Counted from the stretch's first letter, positions 1 to 8,365 are shown. The stretch: 50,368 bases of DNA from Ferruginibacter sp. (GCA_030831725.1 JAURKN010000112.1:1-50368); one strand, 5' to 3'. Program-made: numbers and translations. Notes: generated by a model not told the origin, from the letters alone.

Positions 1-561
1 ATTTTTGATTACCCAAGCAGCATCTACGAAACACAACTTGCAAAATTGCTTTCTACGCCAATTGGAAAAATCAGATCTGAACTATCCGATCTGCATCGAA
101 ACCGCATCATCAGATACGAACCCGCACCTGAAAAGCCCCAAATGTTGTTGTTGATGAATCGAATGTACCGAGACGACTTGCGATTCAATATTCCCGCACT
201 AAAAGCCAGAAAACAAAAACATCTTGAAAGGATAAAGGCAATCACCGACTTTGTGAAAAACCAAACGGAATGTAGAAGTGTGTTTATTGGAAAATACTTC
301 AATGATAGCCAAATCAAAAACTGCGGAAAATGTGATGTATGCACCGAAAAGAAGAGTAAAGCGAAAATAAATACCGATGTGCTTCAGCTTCAAATAATGA
401 AGTTGCTGGATGATTGGATTATTTTTGAAGATTTGGTTGCATCAATCGGACAGGAGTACAGGGCCGAAATCCTTACCATTTGCAGATTACTCATTCAAAA
501 CGGAGCTGTTGAAGAGGATGAATGGGGTAAATTGAAAACAAAAAAAAAGGGACCAAGATAA
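1..561 (+). CDS. recQ: RecQ-family ATP-dependent DNA helicase, C-terminal part (cut by window edge)
   Basis: The reading frame is open from base 1, so this is the 3' end of a longer gene; the helicase motor domains lie outside the window. The visible 186 residues hold the RecQ zinc-binding region: a Cys codon at 271 followed by Cys codons at 322, 331 and 340 (the last three in NCGKCDVC), which is the four-cysteine pattern of RecQ. A winged-helix-like tail follows (about 385-540) and ends in a basic KTKKKGPR. RecQ unwinds recombination and repair intermediates 3' to 5'. The last codons overlap a hairpin and A-tract that on the other strand form an intrinsic terminator (540-573). No HRDC domain is visible after the winged-helix-like region, as in many short RecQ proteins. 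The family call is firm; the exact paralogue cannot be told without the N-terminus. Confidence 0.85.
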   Translation: MFDYPSSIYETQLAKLLSTPIGKIRSELSDLHRNRIIRYEPAPEKPQMLLLMNRMYRDDLRFNIPALKARKQKHLERIKAITDFVKNQTECRSVFIGKYFNDSQIKNCGKCDVCTEKKSKAKINTDVLQLQIMKLLDDWIIFEDLVASIGQEYRAEILTICRLLIQNGAVEEDEWGKLKTKKKGPR

Positions 562-573
562 AAATCTAGTCCC
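540..573 (-). terminator. Intrinsic terminator on the minus strand (repeat copy 1)
   Basis: Plus-strand GGGAC (549-553) pairs with GTCCC (569-573), and inner AGAT (556-559) pairs with ATCT (564-567) around an AAAA loop. Read on the minus strand, the hairpin is followed by nine T's (complement of 540-548), which is a strong Rho-independent terminator. No minus-strand gene lies just upstream (574-753 has no minus ORF of note), so what it terminates is unclear. It overlaps the recQ 3' end. Confidence 0.65.
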
Positions 574-618
574 GCTTTAAAATCCAATATCCTATGAAAA
601 ACCGAAACAAAGATAGTT
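549..618 (-). repeat. Dispersed repeat copy 1, terminator-ended element
   Basis: This stretch matches 10017-10085. Bases 574-606 and 10041-10073 are identical over 33 nt. The hairpin in front differs by one deletion and one substitution that keep the stem paired, and similarity fades after about 618. On the minus strand the identical block comes first and the terminator hairpin last, as expected of a small RNA or 3'-UTR module rather than a coding repeat. See 10017-10085 for the second copy. Confidence 0.7.
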
Positions 619-680
619 TGATTTTTCTGAATTGTACAGAATAGTAATGAAAATTATTAAAACTTAACATTGAAGGTTTG

Positions 681-688
681 TAATTTTG
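681..688 (+). promoter_or_regulatory. Putative Bacteroidota -7 element for the di-haem peroxidase
   Basis: TAATTTTG matches the Bacteroidota consensus TANNTTTG exactly, 65 nt before the start codon at 754. No clear -33 TTTG is seen at the usual spacing. It sits inside a 10-bp inverted repeat (668-677 and 709-718). Confidence 0.35.
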
Positions 689-753
689 TAACGATGATTT
701 GCATGTTGACCTTCAATGGATTACACTTGACGAGTTGAAGAATCTCATCTGAA

Positions 754-1707
754 ATGAACGGTATGAAAATTAAAATAATCCTCTTTTTATCATTGGCCAT
801 TTCCTTTTTTGTGTTCAGTTCTTCTGAATCATCTCAAAAAAAATATTCAAAAGAAAAATTGGGAGAATTCCTGTTCAATGAAAAATCGTTATCTCTCGAT
901 TCAACCGTGAGTTGCGCCAGTTGTCACAAACCGGAATTCGCTTTTTCTGATACCAGCGCTTTCAGCATTGGCATAGGTGGCAAACTCACTAAAAGGAATA
1001 CTCCATCTGTTTTGAACATGAAGAACCGTCCTTATTATTTCTGGGATGGGCGTGCTTCAACTTTGGCGCAGCAATCCCTCATGCCCATTCAGAATCCGGA
1101 TGAAATGAACCTAAGCATTCGTGAAGCCGTAAGAAGACTGAATGAAAACGAATTTTATGTGCATTATTTCAAAAAGGTTTTTAACCGCAAGCCGGATAGC
1201 ATGAGTCTGGCAAAAGCTTTTGAAGCATATGAAAAAACGCTTGAAACAGTTGACAGCAAATTTGATGACTGGGGTGAAAATAAATTGGAACTTTCTGCGC
1301 AAGAAGAAAGGGGAAGAAAAGTTTTTCTCAGCGAAAAATCCCGTTGCTTCGATTGTCATTTTCTTGTCGATTTCACCAACGACGACTTTAAAAACATCGG
1401 GCTATTCAATGGAATTCTGTTGAATGACAAAGGAAGATTCAACATCACCAATAATCCGGATGACTTAGGTAAATTCAAAACGCCTGGTTTGAGAAACATA
1501 GCCGTTACGGCACCATACATGCATAATGGTATGTTCAAAACGCTGGAAGAGGTTGTCGACTACTACAATGATCCTGCAGCTTTTGTGCCTAACAGGATAA
1601 ACATCGACTCCACGCTCATGAAACCACTTGGACTGAGTCCTATGGAAAAAGCAGATCTGGTGGCCTTTCTGAAAACATTGACAGATAAGAAATTTGTAAA
1701 AAACTGA
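754..1707 (+). CDS. Di-haem cytochrome c peroxidase, MauG/CcpA family
   Basis: A periplasmic c-type cytochrome that probably reduces hydrogen peroxide or oxidises a partner protein. It has a hydrophobic signal peptide (about residues 4-25) and two haem-attachment motifs, CASCH (54-58) and CFDCH (198-202). A conserved FWDGR lies near 96-100, and the family C-terminal pattern APYMHNGMFKTLEEV lies near 253-267, supplying a Met near the second haem. The 317-residue length fits the family. An in-frame ATG at 763 gives an equally good signal peptide (MKIKIILF) and may be the true start. The gene stands alone between recQ and an OmpR-type regulator, with no partner oxidase nearby. A paralogue of the same family lies at 7304-8365. 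The physiological electron donor cannot be read from the sequence. Confidence 0.87.
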   Translation: MNGMKIKIILFLSLAISFFVFSSSESSQKKYSKEKLGEFLFNEKSLSLDSTVSCASCHKPEFAFSDTSAFSIGIGGKLTKRNTPSVLNMKNRPYYFWDGRASTLAQQSLMPIQNPDEMNLSIREAVRRLNENEFYVHYFKKVFNRKPDSMSLAKAFEAYEKTLETVDSKFDDWGENKLELSAQEERGRKVFLSEKSRCFDCHFLVDFTNDDFKNIGLFNGILLNDKGRFNITNNPDDLGKFKTPGLRNIAVTAPYMHNGMFKTLEEVVDYYNDPAAFVPNRINIDSTLMKPLGLSPMEKADLVAFLKTLTDKKFVKN

Positions 1708-1834
1708 GTCTTGTCATAACAAATATCAACTTCATTCATTTACTTGCCTCTTTTTCCTTTAACAAAAAATTAGTTCCGAATTTATCGCATTATGTAACCA
1801 TTGCCCTAATTTGGAGTTACTAAAACAATTCATC

Positions 1835-2533
1835 ATGGAAACAACAAAAACCAAAGTGCTGCTGTGCGAAGATGATACCAATCTTGGCATGGTTCTCAAA
1901 AACTATCTGGAACTACATGACTTCGACGTCACCCTGGAAAGAGACGGCCGCTTGGGTTTGGCTGCTTTCCAACGTGAAAAATACGACATCTGTCTGCTAG
2001 ACGTCATGATGCCGAACATGGACGGATTTCAGGTGGCTGAAGAAATTCGCGACATCAATCCCGATGTGCCTCTTTTCTTTCTGAGTGCGAAAACGATGAA
2101 GGAAGACATCATCCAGGGATATAAACTCGGAGCGGATGATTATATCACCAAGCCTTTTGACAGTGAGGTTTTGCTTCACAAGATCAAGGCGATCATCAAA
2201 AGAAACGAAGAAGTTCATCGAGAAGAAGCCAATGCCGAATTCGATCTGGGAAAATATCATTTCAATCCCCGTTTACGCGAATTGAGTTTTGATGGAAAAA
2301 TGCAGACGCTTTCTCCAAAAGAAAATGAGTTGTTGAAAATGCTGGCTGAATACAAGAACGACCTGCTTCCCAGAGAAGCGGCCCTTAAGAGAATCTGGGG
2401 CAGCGACACCTATTTCAATGGAAGAAGCATGGACGTGTATATTGCCAAGCTCAGAAAATACCTGAAAGAAGACTCAAAACTGGAAATCGTGAACATCCAC
2501 GGAAATGGTTTCCGACTTGTAGTTACAGAATAA
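1835..2533 (+). CDS. rprY: OmpR/PhoB-type response regulator, RprY-like
   Basis: A two-component DNA-binding regulator of 232 residues. The receiver domain (about 5-125) has the acidic pair in CEDD (near 13-14), the phospho-acceptor Asp56 in LLDVMMP and the conserved Lys in TKPFD near 106. A winged-helix output domain (about 135-232) follows, with the family ending NIHGNGFRLV. The frame stays open to a TTG at 1811, but the ATG at 1835 (METTKTKVLL) starts right at the receiver fold and is preferred. No histidine kinase is adjacent: the next gene is ruvB on the other strand, so the cognate sensor must be encoded elsewhere. Similarity to Bacteroides RprY is recalled from family knowledge, not searched; another OmpR-type regulator remains possible. 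Confidence 0.82.
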   Translation: METTKTKVLLCEDDTNLGMVLKNYLELHDFDVTLERDGRLGLAAFQREKYDICLLDVMMPNMDGFQVAEEIRDINPDVPLFFLSAKTMKEDIIQGYKLGADDYITKPFDSEVLLHKIKAIIKRNEEVHREEANAEFDLGKYHFNPRLRELSFDGKMQTLSPKENELLKMLAEYKNDLLPREAALKRIWGSDTYFNGRSMDVYIAKLRKYLKEDSKLEIVNIHGNGFRLVVTE

Positions 2534-2542
2534 TTCAGATCC

Positions 2543-3580
2543 CTACCCGCTGAAGAGATCAAAACCAGTGCCGCCTTTGTGCGGCACTTTTCCTAAATGG
2601 CGAAATGCTTTTTCAGTTGCCTCTCTGCCTCGCGGTGTTCTCATGATGAATCCTTCCGCAATCAAAAAAGGTTCATATACTTCCTCAAGCGTATCGGATT
2701 CCTCACCAACAGCCGTAGCAATTGTGGTCAATCCAACCGGTCCGCCTTTGAATTTTTCAATGATGGCACTAAGAATACGGTTGTCCATCTCATCTAGTCC
2801 ATGTTCATCCACATTCAATGCCTTTAGTGCATGAACGGTAATTTCCAAATCAATCACTCCTGTTCCCAGAACCTGAGCAAAATCGCGCACCCTTCTCAAC
2901 AAACCATTTGCGATTCTCGGTGTTCCCCGGCTTCTTCTGGCAATCTCAAACGCCGCATCTGTATTGATTTTAGTCTGAAGAATGTTCGCACTGCGAATCA
3001 AAATATTCTTCAAGGTTTCTGAAGAATAATATTCCAATCTCGATTTGATGCCGAATCTTGACAACAAAGGAGATGTGAGTAGGCCACTTCTTGTTGTTGC
3101 ACCGATCAGGGTGAAAGGATTGAGGGAAAGCTGTACGCTTCTCGCATTGGGGCCGCTGTCAATCATGATGTCTATCCGGAAATCTTCCATCGCGGCGTAC
3201 AAGTATTCTTCCACCACCGTGCTCAAGCGATGGATCTCATCGATGAATAAAACGTCATTGGGTTCCAAATTGGTCAGCAAACCCGCTAAATCACCTGGCT
3301 TTTCTATGACTGGTCCTGAAGTTTCTTTGATATTGACCCCCATTTCGTTGGCAACGATTCTGGACAAGGTGGTTTTTCCGAGTCCGGGTGGTCCGTGGAA
3401 CAACACATGGTCCAAAGCTTCACCCCTGAGCTTCGAAGCGCGGATGAAAATGGTCAGATTCTCAATGATCTGTGCCTGCCCGCTGAAATCCTGTATGTAG
3501 CCGGGACGAATATTGTTTTCAAATTCCTTGTCGGGCGAACTCAGGATGTTTTTGGGATTGTTGGGATCGGAAGTGGACAT
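2543..3580 (-). CDS. ruvB: Holliday junction branch-migration helicase RuvB
   Basis: The AAA+ motor of the RuvABC resolvasome, which drives branch migration at Holliday junctions with RuvA and RuvC. It has Walker A GPPGLGKT (63-70), Walker B with DEIH (114-117), a sensor/arginine-finger region GATTRSGLLTSPLLSRFG near 185 and the C-terminal winged helix with the family ending RGREATEKAFRHLG. At 345 residues it is full length. It stands alone, convergent with the rprY-like gene (9 nt between the two ends) and divergent from the LytS-type kinase; ruvA and ruvC are not in the window. The start MSTSDPNN is a few residues longer than the conserved core and fits other Bacteroidota proteins. Confidence 0.97.
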   Translation of the reverse strand: MSTSDPNNPKNILSSPDKEFENNIRPGYIQDFSGQAQIIENLTIFIRASKLRGEALDHVLFHGPPGLGKTTLSRIVANEMGVNIKETSGPVIEKPGDLAGLLTNLEPNDVLFIDEIHRLSTVVEEYLYAAMEDFRIDIMIDSGPNARSVQLSLNPFTLIGATTRSGLLTSPLLSRFGIKSRLEYYSSETLKNILIRSANILQTKINTDAAFEIARRSRGTPRIANGLLRRVRDFAQVLGTGVIDLEITVHALKALNVDEHGLDEMDNRILSAIIEKFKGGPVGLTTIATAVGEESDTLEEVYEPFLIAEGFIMRTPRGREATEKAFRHLGKVPHKGGTGFDLFSG

Positions 3581-3729
3581 ATAAAAGTTGTACGTTAAAA
3601 TTAATCATTTTCGGGCAATGAAATCATCATCCCCAAAACCAGTAGGAGATTATGCCTTTGGTACACGCATTTGGCCCTTCATACATTCAAAACAAGGTTG
3701 ATTGAAGAATTGAATTTAGATTTACACCA

Positions 3730-4788
3730 ATGAAGCTGAAAAAGAATTTTATCTATTGGAGCTGTCAGATCGGAGGATGGTCTGCCATGGCCTTCATATC
3801 CATTTTTCTGGGTTCTTTGTTCGGGACCCCGGAGTTTTTGTTTTTCGTGAGCACGATTTTAACCTGTGTAGTTGGCATTTTCGTCACCCACCTCATGCGT
3901 TTCGCGATAATCCGGACGAATATCCTATTGAAGCCCATAGGCAAACAAGTCATCTATCTCCTTTTATTCACAGTTGTGTTTTCTTTCTTATTGGTAGTCG
4001 TGAGCGAGATCATCGACAGAATTCTTGATTATGTGCCACAGAGATGGGAAAATATCAGTTTGGTCAGAAAATTATTTATCGGCTTGTTCAACAGCGTATG
4101 GCTTTTGTTGATTTGGAATCTACTTTATGGTTTTTATCATTTTGTGGAAAAATCCAGAAGACAACAAATGAACACACTTCGTTTGGAAGCTACCGTAAAA
4201 TCCCTGGAACTTAAGACCATCAAGGCACATATCAATCCTCATTTCATTTTCAACGCCTTGAACAGTATTCGTGCTCTGGTGGATGAGAATCCTGAAAGAG
4301 CCAGAAATGCGATAACGGCATTGAGCAGCATACTACGGAGCAGCATGCTCGCCGAAAAAATGGAAATCGTTTCTCTGAAACAGGAAATCGAAATCGTGAA
4401 AGACTATCTGGGATTGGAACAAATTCGTTTTGAGGAAAGATTGAAAGTGGAAATTTCACTTGACGAAGCGAGTCAAGATCTTCCCATACCCACCATGATG
4501 TTGCAAACATTAGTGGAAAATGCGATCAAACATGGAATTAGCAAACAGGTAAATGGAGGAATCGTCAGAATATCTTCAACCGTATCAGATGGTTATTTTG
4601 AAGTGAAAGTGGAAAACACCGGAATGCTCAATCAAAACCTACCCGGGAAAGATGGTGGTTTCGGTCTAAAAAGTACAAATGACCGACTGGCACTGCTGTA
4701 TGATGAAAAAGCGAAGTTCAGCATGACGGAAGACCCGACGAATAAAATGGTGATTTGCAAAATCATTCTGCCAATAGATTCTAATTGA
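3730..4788 (+). CDS. LytS/YehU-type sensor histidine kinase
   Basis: A membrane sensor kinase of 352 residues. Four hydrophobic segments fill the N-terminal 140 residues (about 9-30, 36-58, 73-93, 115-135). A short coiled linker leads to the His_kinase domain with the phospho-acceptor His171 in INPHFIFNALNSI, and the ATPase N-box LVENAIKHGI lies near 262. A G-box-like GGFGLKSTNDRL sits toward the C-terminus. No extracellular ligand domain is present, so the stimulus is probably sensed in or at the membrane. Its stop codon lies 17 nt before the start of a LytTR response regulator, so the two form a kinase/regulator pair and are probably co-transcribed. The signal and target genes are not evident. 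Confidence 0.9.
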   Translation: MKLKKNFIYWSCQIGGWSAMAFISIFLGSLFGTPEFLFFVSTILTCVVGIFVTHLMRFAIIRTNILLKPIGKQVIYLLLFTVVFSFLLVVVSEIIDRILDYVPQRWENISLVRKLFIGLFNSVWLLLIWNLLYGFYHFVEKSRRQQMNTLRLEATVKSLELKTIKAHINPHFIFNALNSIRALVDENPERARNAITALSSILRSSMLAEKMEIVSLKQEIEIVKDYLGLEQIRFEERLKVEISLDEASQDLPIPTMMLQTLVENAIKHGISKQVNGGIVRISSTVSDGYFEVKVENTGMLNQNLPGKDGGFGLKSTNDRLALLYDEKAKFSMTEDPTNKMVICKIILPIDSN

Positions 4789-4805
4789 TTCAAAATAGCA
4801 TCCAC

Positions 4806-5534
4806 ATGTACAAAGCACTGATCATCGACGATGAAAGACTGGCAAGGTCCGAATTAAAGAAAATGTTGTCCGCATTTCAAGACATCGAAATTGTAGCAGA
4901 GGCGGCGAATGCAGGTGAAGGATTGGAAAAAATAGAATCCTTGCAGCCAGACCTCATCTTTCTGGATATCCAAATGCCTGATAAGACAGGTTTCGAACTG
5001 TTACAAGAATTAGACAGGTCGCCAAAAGTGATTTTCACCACCGCATATGATGAATTCGCTTTGAAAGCATTCGAATTCAATGCCCTTGATTATTTACTGA
5101 AGCCAATCGATAAAAAAAGACTCTCCGACTCCATTCAAAAATTGATTCTCGCAGAAGAGAAAGAAGCCACGGCTGTTTCATACGTCAACAGAAATATCCT
5201 CACCGAAAACGATCAGGTTTTTGTGAAAGATGGAGAAAAATGCTGGTTTGTAAAACTATCTGAAGTTAGATTGTTTGAGAGTGCAGGAAACTACGCAAAG
5301 GTTTTTTTTGGACCCAACAAACCGCTTATTTTGAAATCGCTGAATGCGCTGGAAGAAAGACTCGATGAAAAAACATTTTTCAGGGCAAACAGAAAGCATA
5401 TCATCAACATGCGCATGATCGTGAAAGTTGAACCCTATTTCAACAATGGACTGATGCTTGAATTGCAAGGCGGCGATAAAATTGAAGTCAGCAGAAGACA
5501 GTCTGTAAAATTCAGGGAAATGATGAGTCTGTAA
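4806..5534 (+). CDS. LytTR-family response regulator
   Basis: The cognate regulator of the preceding LytS-type kinase: 242 residues with an N-terminal receiver domain (acidic pair Asp8-Asp9, phospho-acceptor Asp54 in FLDIQMP, conserved Lys in LKPID near 101) and a C-terminal LytTR DNA-binding domain (about 140-240). The latter carries the family patterns FESAGNYAKVFF and FFRANRKHIINM. LytTR domains bind direct-repeat sites with beta-strands rather than a helix-turn-helix. The frame is open upstream to a TTG at 4785 that overlaps the kinase stop (TTGA), but the ATG at 4806 begins at the receiver fold (MYKALIIDDE) and is preferred. The upstream TTG remains possible and would give translational coupling. 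Confidence 0.9.
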   Translation: MYKALIIDDERLARSELKKMLSAFQDIEIVAEAANAGEGLEKIESLQPDLIFLDIQMPDKTGFELLQELDRSPKVIFTTAYDEFALKAFEFNALDYLLKPIDKKRLSDSIQKLILAEEKEATAVSYVNRNILTENDQVFVKDGEKCWFVKLSEVRLFESAGNYAKVFFGPNKPLILKSLNALEERLDEKTFFRANRKHIINMRMIVKVEPYFNNGLMLELQGGDKIEVSRRQSVKFREMMSL

Positions 5535-5547
5535 TCAAATCTGCATT

Positions 5548-5592
5548 ATCATTATCATCATCATCATCAATCACTAATTACAAATCACTAAT
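5548..5592. repeat. Simple TCA repeat plus a 10-bp direct repeat
   Basis: A run of TCA/ATCA units (5548-5570) is followed by two exact copies of AATCACTAAT (5569-5578 and 5583-5592), 14 nt apart. It fills the gap before the gene at 5614. It is low complexity and could be slipped-strand filler or a direct-repeat binding site. Confidence 0.5.
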
Positions 5593-5613
5593 CATTAATA
5601 GATTTTGGCAATT

Positions 5614-6276
5614 ATGACTCCAAAAAATGTACTCATAACCGGCACCAATGGAATGATCGGCCATGAGGTCCTACAACTTTGTTTGGCGTCGAATGAGTTG
5701 GAAAGCATCACCAGTATCACTCGAAAAGCCTTGATTCAAGAGTCCCCAAAATTGAAACAGATCATACATGCGGACATGTTGAACTTGGGACCGATAGAAC
5801 ATCAATTGAAAGATGTTGATGTTGTATTTTTTTGTTTGGGCGCCTACACCGGATCTGTCAGCAATGAAGAACTGTATAAGATAACGGTGGACATCACACG
5901 AAGTTTTACCGATTTGATAGTCAAATTGAATCCTGATGTGCAGTTTTGTTTTTTAAGCGGACAAGGTGCGGATTCCACCGAAACCAGCAAGGTGCCGTTT
6001 GCCAGGGCAAAGGGAATGGCTGAAAATCACTTGTTACAATCCGGAATTAAAAACATATTCATATTCCGACCCGGATATATTTACCCTGTAGTGAAGCGGA
6101 AAGAGCCCAATATGCTTTATCGTTTTTTCAGGGTCATTTACCCCATCCTATCATTGATTTATCCCAACATCGGCCTGGAATCCCAAACATTGGCCAAGGC
6201 TATGTTCATCGCAGGGTTACATAAAAATGGAAAAGAGATTTTTGAAAACAGGGAGATAAAAATACTGGCAAAATAA
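5614..6276 (+). CDS. Atypical SDR / NAD(P)-binding oxidoreductase, HTATIP2-like
   Basis: A 220-residue Rossmann-fold protein. The N-terminus has the dinucleotide-binding pattern VLITGTNGMIGHEVL (about residues 5-19), and FCLGAYTGS near 70-80 fits the strand that ends over the cofactor in atypical SDRs. FCFLSGQGAD (about 112-121) and the PGYIYP loop fit the NAD(P)-binding/HTATIP2-like subgroup, which lacks a standard YxxxK. A hydrophobic stretch near 180-200 (IYPILSLIYPNIGL) could touch the membrane. The frame is open to a TTG at 5605, but the ATG at 5614 is used here. It follows the two-component pair after 79 nt; a functional link is only a guess. The substrate is unknown. Confidence 0.75.
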   Translation: MTPKNVLITGTNGMIGHEVLQLCLASNELESITSITRKALIQESPKLKQIIHADMLNLGPIEHQLKDVDVVFFCLGAYTGSVSNEELYKITVDITRSFTDLIVKLNPDVQFCFLSGQGADSTETSKVPFARAKGMAENHLLQSGIKNIFIFRPGYIYPVVKRKEPNMLYRFFRVIYPILSLIYPNIGLESQTLAKAMFIAGLHKNGKEIFENREIKILAK

Positions 6277-6288
6277 GGAACTTAAAAA

Positions 6289-7047
6289 TCAAATGGATGC
6301 CAGATTCAATGAGTGCACCGCGTTTGAAATATCCATGATCAATGAGCGATCTTTTTCAATGGCATTACCTACGACAATGATATCTGCACCGGCTTTTGAA
6401 CTTTGATATGCCTGTTCCGGACTTACAATTCCACCTCCAACAATCAAAGGGATGTTGATGGACTGTGAAACACGTTGGATCAGTTCTGCAGAAACCGGAC
6501 GCCTCGCTCCGCTACCGGCATCCATATAAATCAATTTCATACCCAGCATCTCTCCTGCCATAGCGGTACACATCGCGATGTCCGACTTATCGGATGGCAA
6601 AGGACTCGCATTGCTGATATAAGAAACAGTGGTCGGCGCCCCGCCATCAACAACCATATATCCGGTCGACATTACTTCCAATCCGCTCTGTTTCACAAAA
6701 GGCGCAGATATAACATGCTGACCAATGAGCAACTCAGGATTTCTTCCGCTGATAAGGGATAAATACAAAAGCGCATCCGCTTTTCGAGTAAGCTGCGAAG
6801 GACTACCCGGAAAAAGTATAACAGGAATGTCGGTATTGCTCTTGATGTTTTCCACGCAGGATTCCAGATAGTCTGAAACCACCAAACTTCCACCAACAAA
6901 AAAGTAATCTACTTTGGCTGATTCTGCCAATTCAATCAATTGGGAAAGCGATTCGGCATTCATCTTGTCGGGATCCACCAAAACGGCAAAAGACTTCCTC
7001 TTCTGAAGCTTTTCATTTGTCATATTTTGATAAATCCCCTTATTCAT
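6289..7047 (-). CDS. Bacterial geranylgeranylglyceryl phosphate synthase (GGGPS/PcrB family)
   Basis: A TIM-barrel prenyltransferase of 252 residues that joins an isoprenoid diphosphate to sn-glycerol-1-phosphate, a reaction best known from archaeal lipids. The signatures are LVDPDK near 22-27, FFVGGSLV near 50, a central MVVDGGAPTTVSYI, YMDAGSGA near 173-180 (active-site loop) and VGGGIVSPEQA plus ADIIVVGNAIE (phosphate binding) at the end. This matches the group II GGGPS found in Bacteroidota. The start MNKGIYQ fits the IYQ pattern typical of that group, better than the internal ATG at 7023. It stands alone between convergent and divergent neighbours. The prenyl chain length and product fate cannot be read from the sequence. 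Confidence 0.88.
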   Translation of the reverse strand: MNKGIYQNMTNEKLQKRKSFAVLVDPDKMNAESLSQLIELAESAKVDYFFVGGSLVVSDYLESCVENIKSNTDIPVILFPGSPSQLTRKADALLYLSLISGRNPELLIGQHVISAPFVKQSGLEVMSTGYMVVDGGAPTTVSYISNASPLPSDKSDIAMCTAMAGEMLGMKLIYMDAGSGARRPVSAELIQRVSQSINIPLIVGGGIVSPEQAYQSSKAGADIIVVGNAIEKDRSLIMDISNAVHSLNLASI

Positions 7048-7303
7048 GCGTTTGCCTTATTCCTGCAAAAATGTGCTTTTTTTCGCGCACAACGAAATAT
7101 TAGGAAAACCGAATCTCGTAAGCTCTGAAAAAAAGAGGAAATTAACACTATTGAGCAGGTTTCGTTGCAATAAAAACAAACACAAACAGCCATTAAAGGA
7201 AATACCCTCCGTCAAATCACTCGTTTTTAACAAAAGGCAGCTGATTCTATCACAATCATGAACGATTTTTGTATCCCGGTTTCCGATTTTCTACCTTTAT
7301 CTT

Positions 7304-8365
7304 TTGAAAACAAGAATCACCATATCTACATTACTTCTGATTTGCCTTTCGGCACTTTTAATAGGCTCCGAGTCCGCCATTTCGTTCGAACAACATCCAA
7401 TCCCTTTCAAAACACCCAAAGGATGGCCCAAGCCCGTCTACAAATTCAAAAACAACAAACTGACGGAAGAGGGATTTGAACTCGGAAAAAAATTGTTTTA
7501 TGACGGACGACTCAGCAAAAACGGAGAATTCAGCTGCGGTTCTTGTCACCAGCCCTTCGCCGCTTTCGCCCATTTCGACCACGACCTCAGCCATGGCGTG
7601 AATGACCAGCTCAGCACCAGGAACGCGCCAGCCATCATCAATGTGGCATGGATGAAAGAGATGCATTGGGACGGAGCCATCAATCATATCGAAGTACAAC
7701 CACTCGCTCCGATAACCCATCCTTCAGAAATGGGAGAACAACTCGATTCCGTATTGCAAAAACTCAAAAACGATACATCTTATGTCCGCATGTTCAAAGA
7801 AGCATTCGGAAGCCCGGAAATCAACAGCCAACGCATGCTCAGAGCGCTGACTCAATTCGTAGCCTCATTGGTGAGCTCGAACAGTAAGTTTGATCGATAT
7901 AAGCGCGGTGAAACAAAACTTACAGACTATGAACTGAAAGGATATCAACACTTCAAAACACATTGCTCATCCTGTCATAAAGAACCCCTGTTCACCGACA
8001 ACGAGTTTCACAACAACGGACAAAAGCTGAACCGTTTCAATGATCTTGGAAGGATGAAAGTAACCGGGAATGTGGCAGACTCACTCAAGTTTAAGACCCC
8101 GACTTTAAGAAATGTCCAAATCACATATCCATACATGCACGACGGGCATATCTATTCCCTTTCTCAGGTAATTGAACATTATACCCGTAGCATCGATACC
8201 TTGAATACCGCCCTTGATCCGGCTCTCAGAAAAAAAATCAACTTGTCTAAAAAAGAAAAAATGGAGCTGGTTTATTTTCTTTACACCCTCACTGACAGTT
8301 CACTCATCAACAATCCCAGATTTGCCGCACCACGACCACTGACTAAAGGACATGATCACCGCTGA
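7304..8365 (+). CDS. Di-haem cytochrome c peroxidase, MauG/CcpA family (second copy)
   Basis: A second periplasmic di-haem peroxidase of 353 residues. It has a signal peptide at the N-terminus (TISTLLLICLSALLIG), haem motifs CGSCH (near 78-82) and CSSCH (near 222-226), and the C-terminal YPYMHDGHIYSLSQVIEHY pattern near the second haem. The start is TTG: no in-frame ATG occurs before the first haem motif, and the signal peptide begins directly at this codon. Some members of this family use an additional C-terminal His-rich tail; here the protein ends in GHDHR. It probably shares its role with the paralogue at 754-1707, but the two differ in length and spacing. The next gene, a flippase, follows after 44 nt. 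Confidence 0.87.
   Translation: MKTRITISTLLLICLSALLIGSESAISFEQHPIPFKTPKGWPKPVYKFKNNKLTEEGFELGKKLFYDGRLSKNGEFSCGSCHQPFAAFAHFDHDLSHGVNDQLSTRNAPAIINVAWMKEMHWDGAINHIEVQPLAPITHPSEMGEQLDSVLQKLKNDTSYVRMFKEAFGSPEINSQRMLRALTQFVASLVSSNSKFDRYKRGETKLTDYELKGYQHFKTHCSSCHKEPLFTDNEFHNNGQKLNRFNDLGRMKVTGNVADSLKFKTPTLRNVQITYPYMHDGHIYSLSQVIEHYTRSIDTLNTALDPALRKKINLSKKEKMELVYFLYTLTDSSLINNPRFAAPRPLTKGHDHR

Noticed and set aside
594..644. Short ORFs starting ATGAAAAACCGA in both repeat copies
   Set aside because: The two frames diverge right after the shared start and differ in length, so the repeat is not kept for its peptide.
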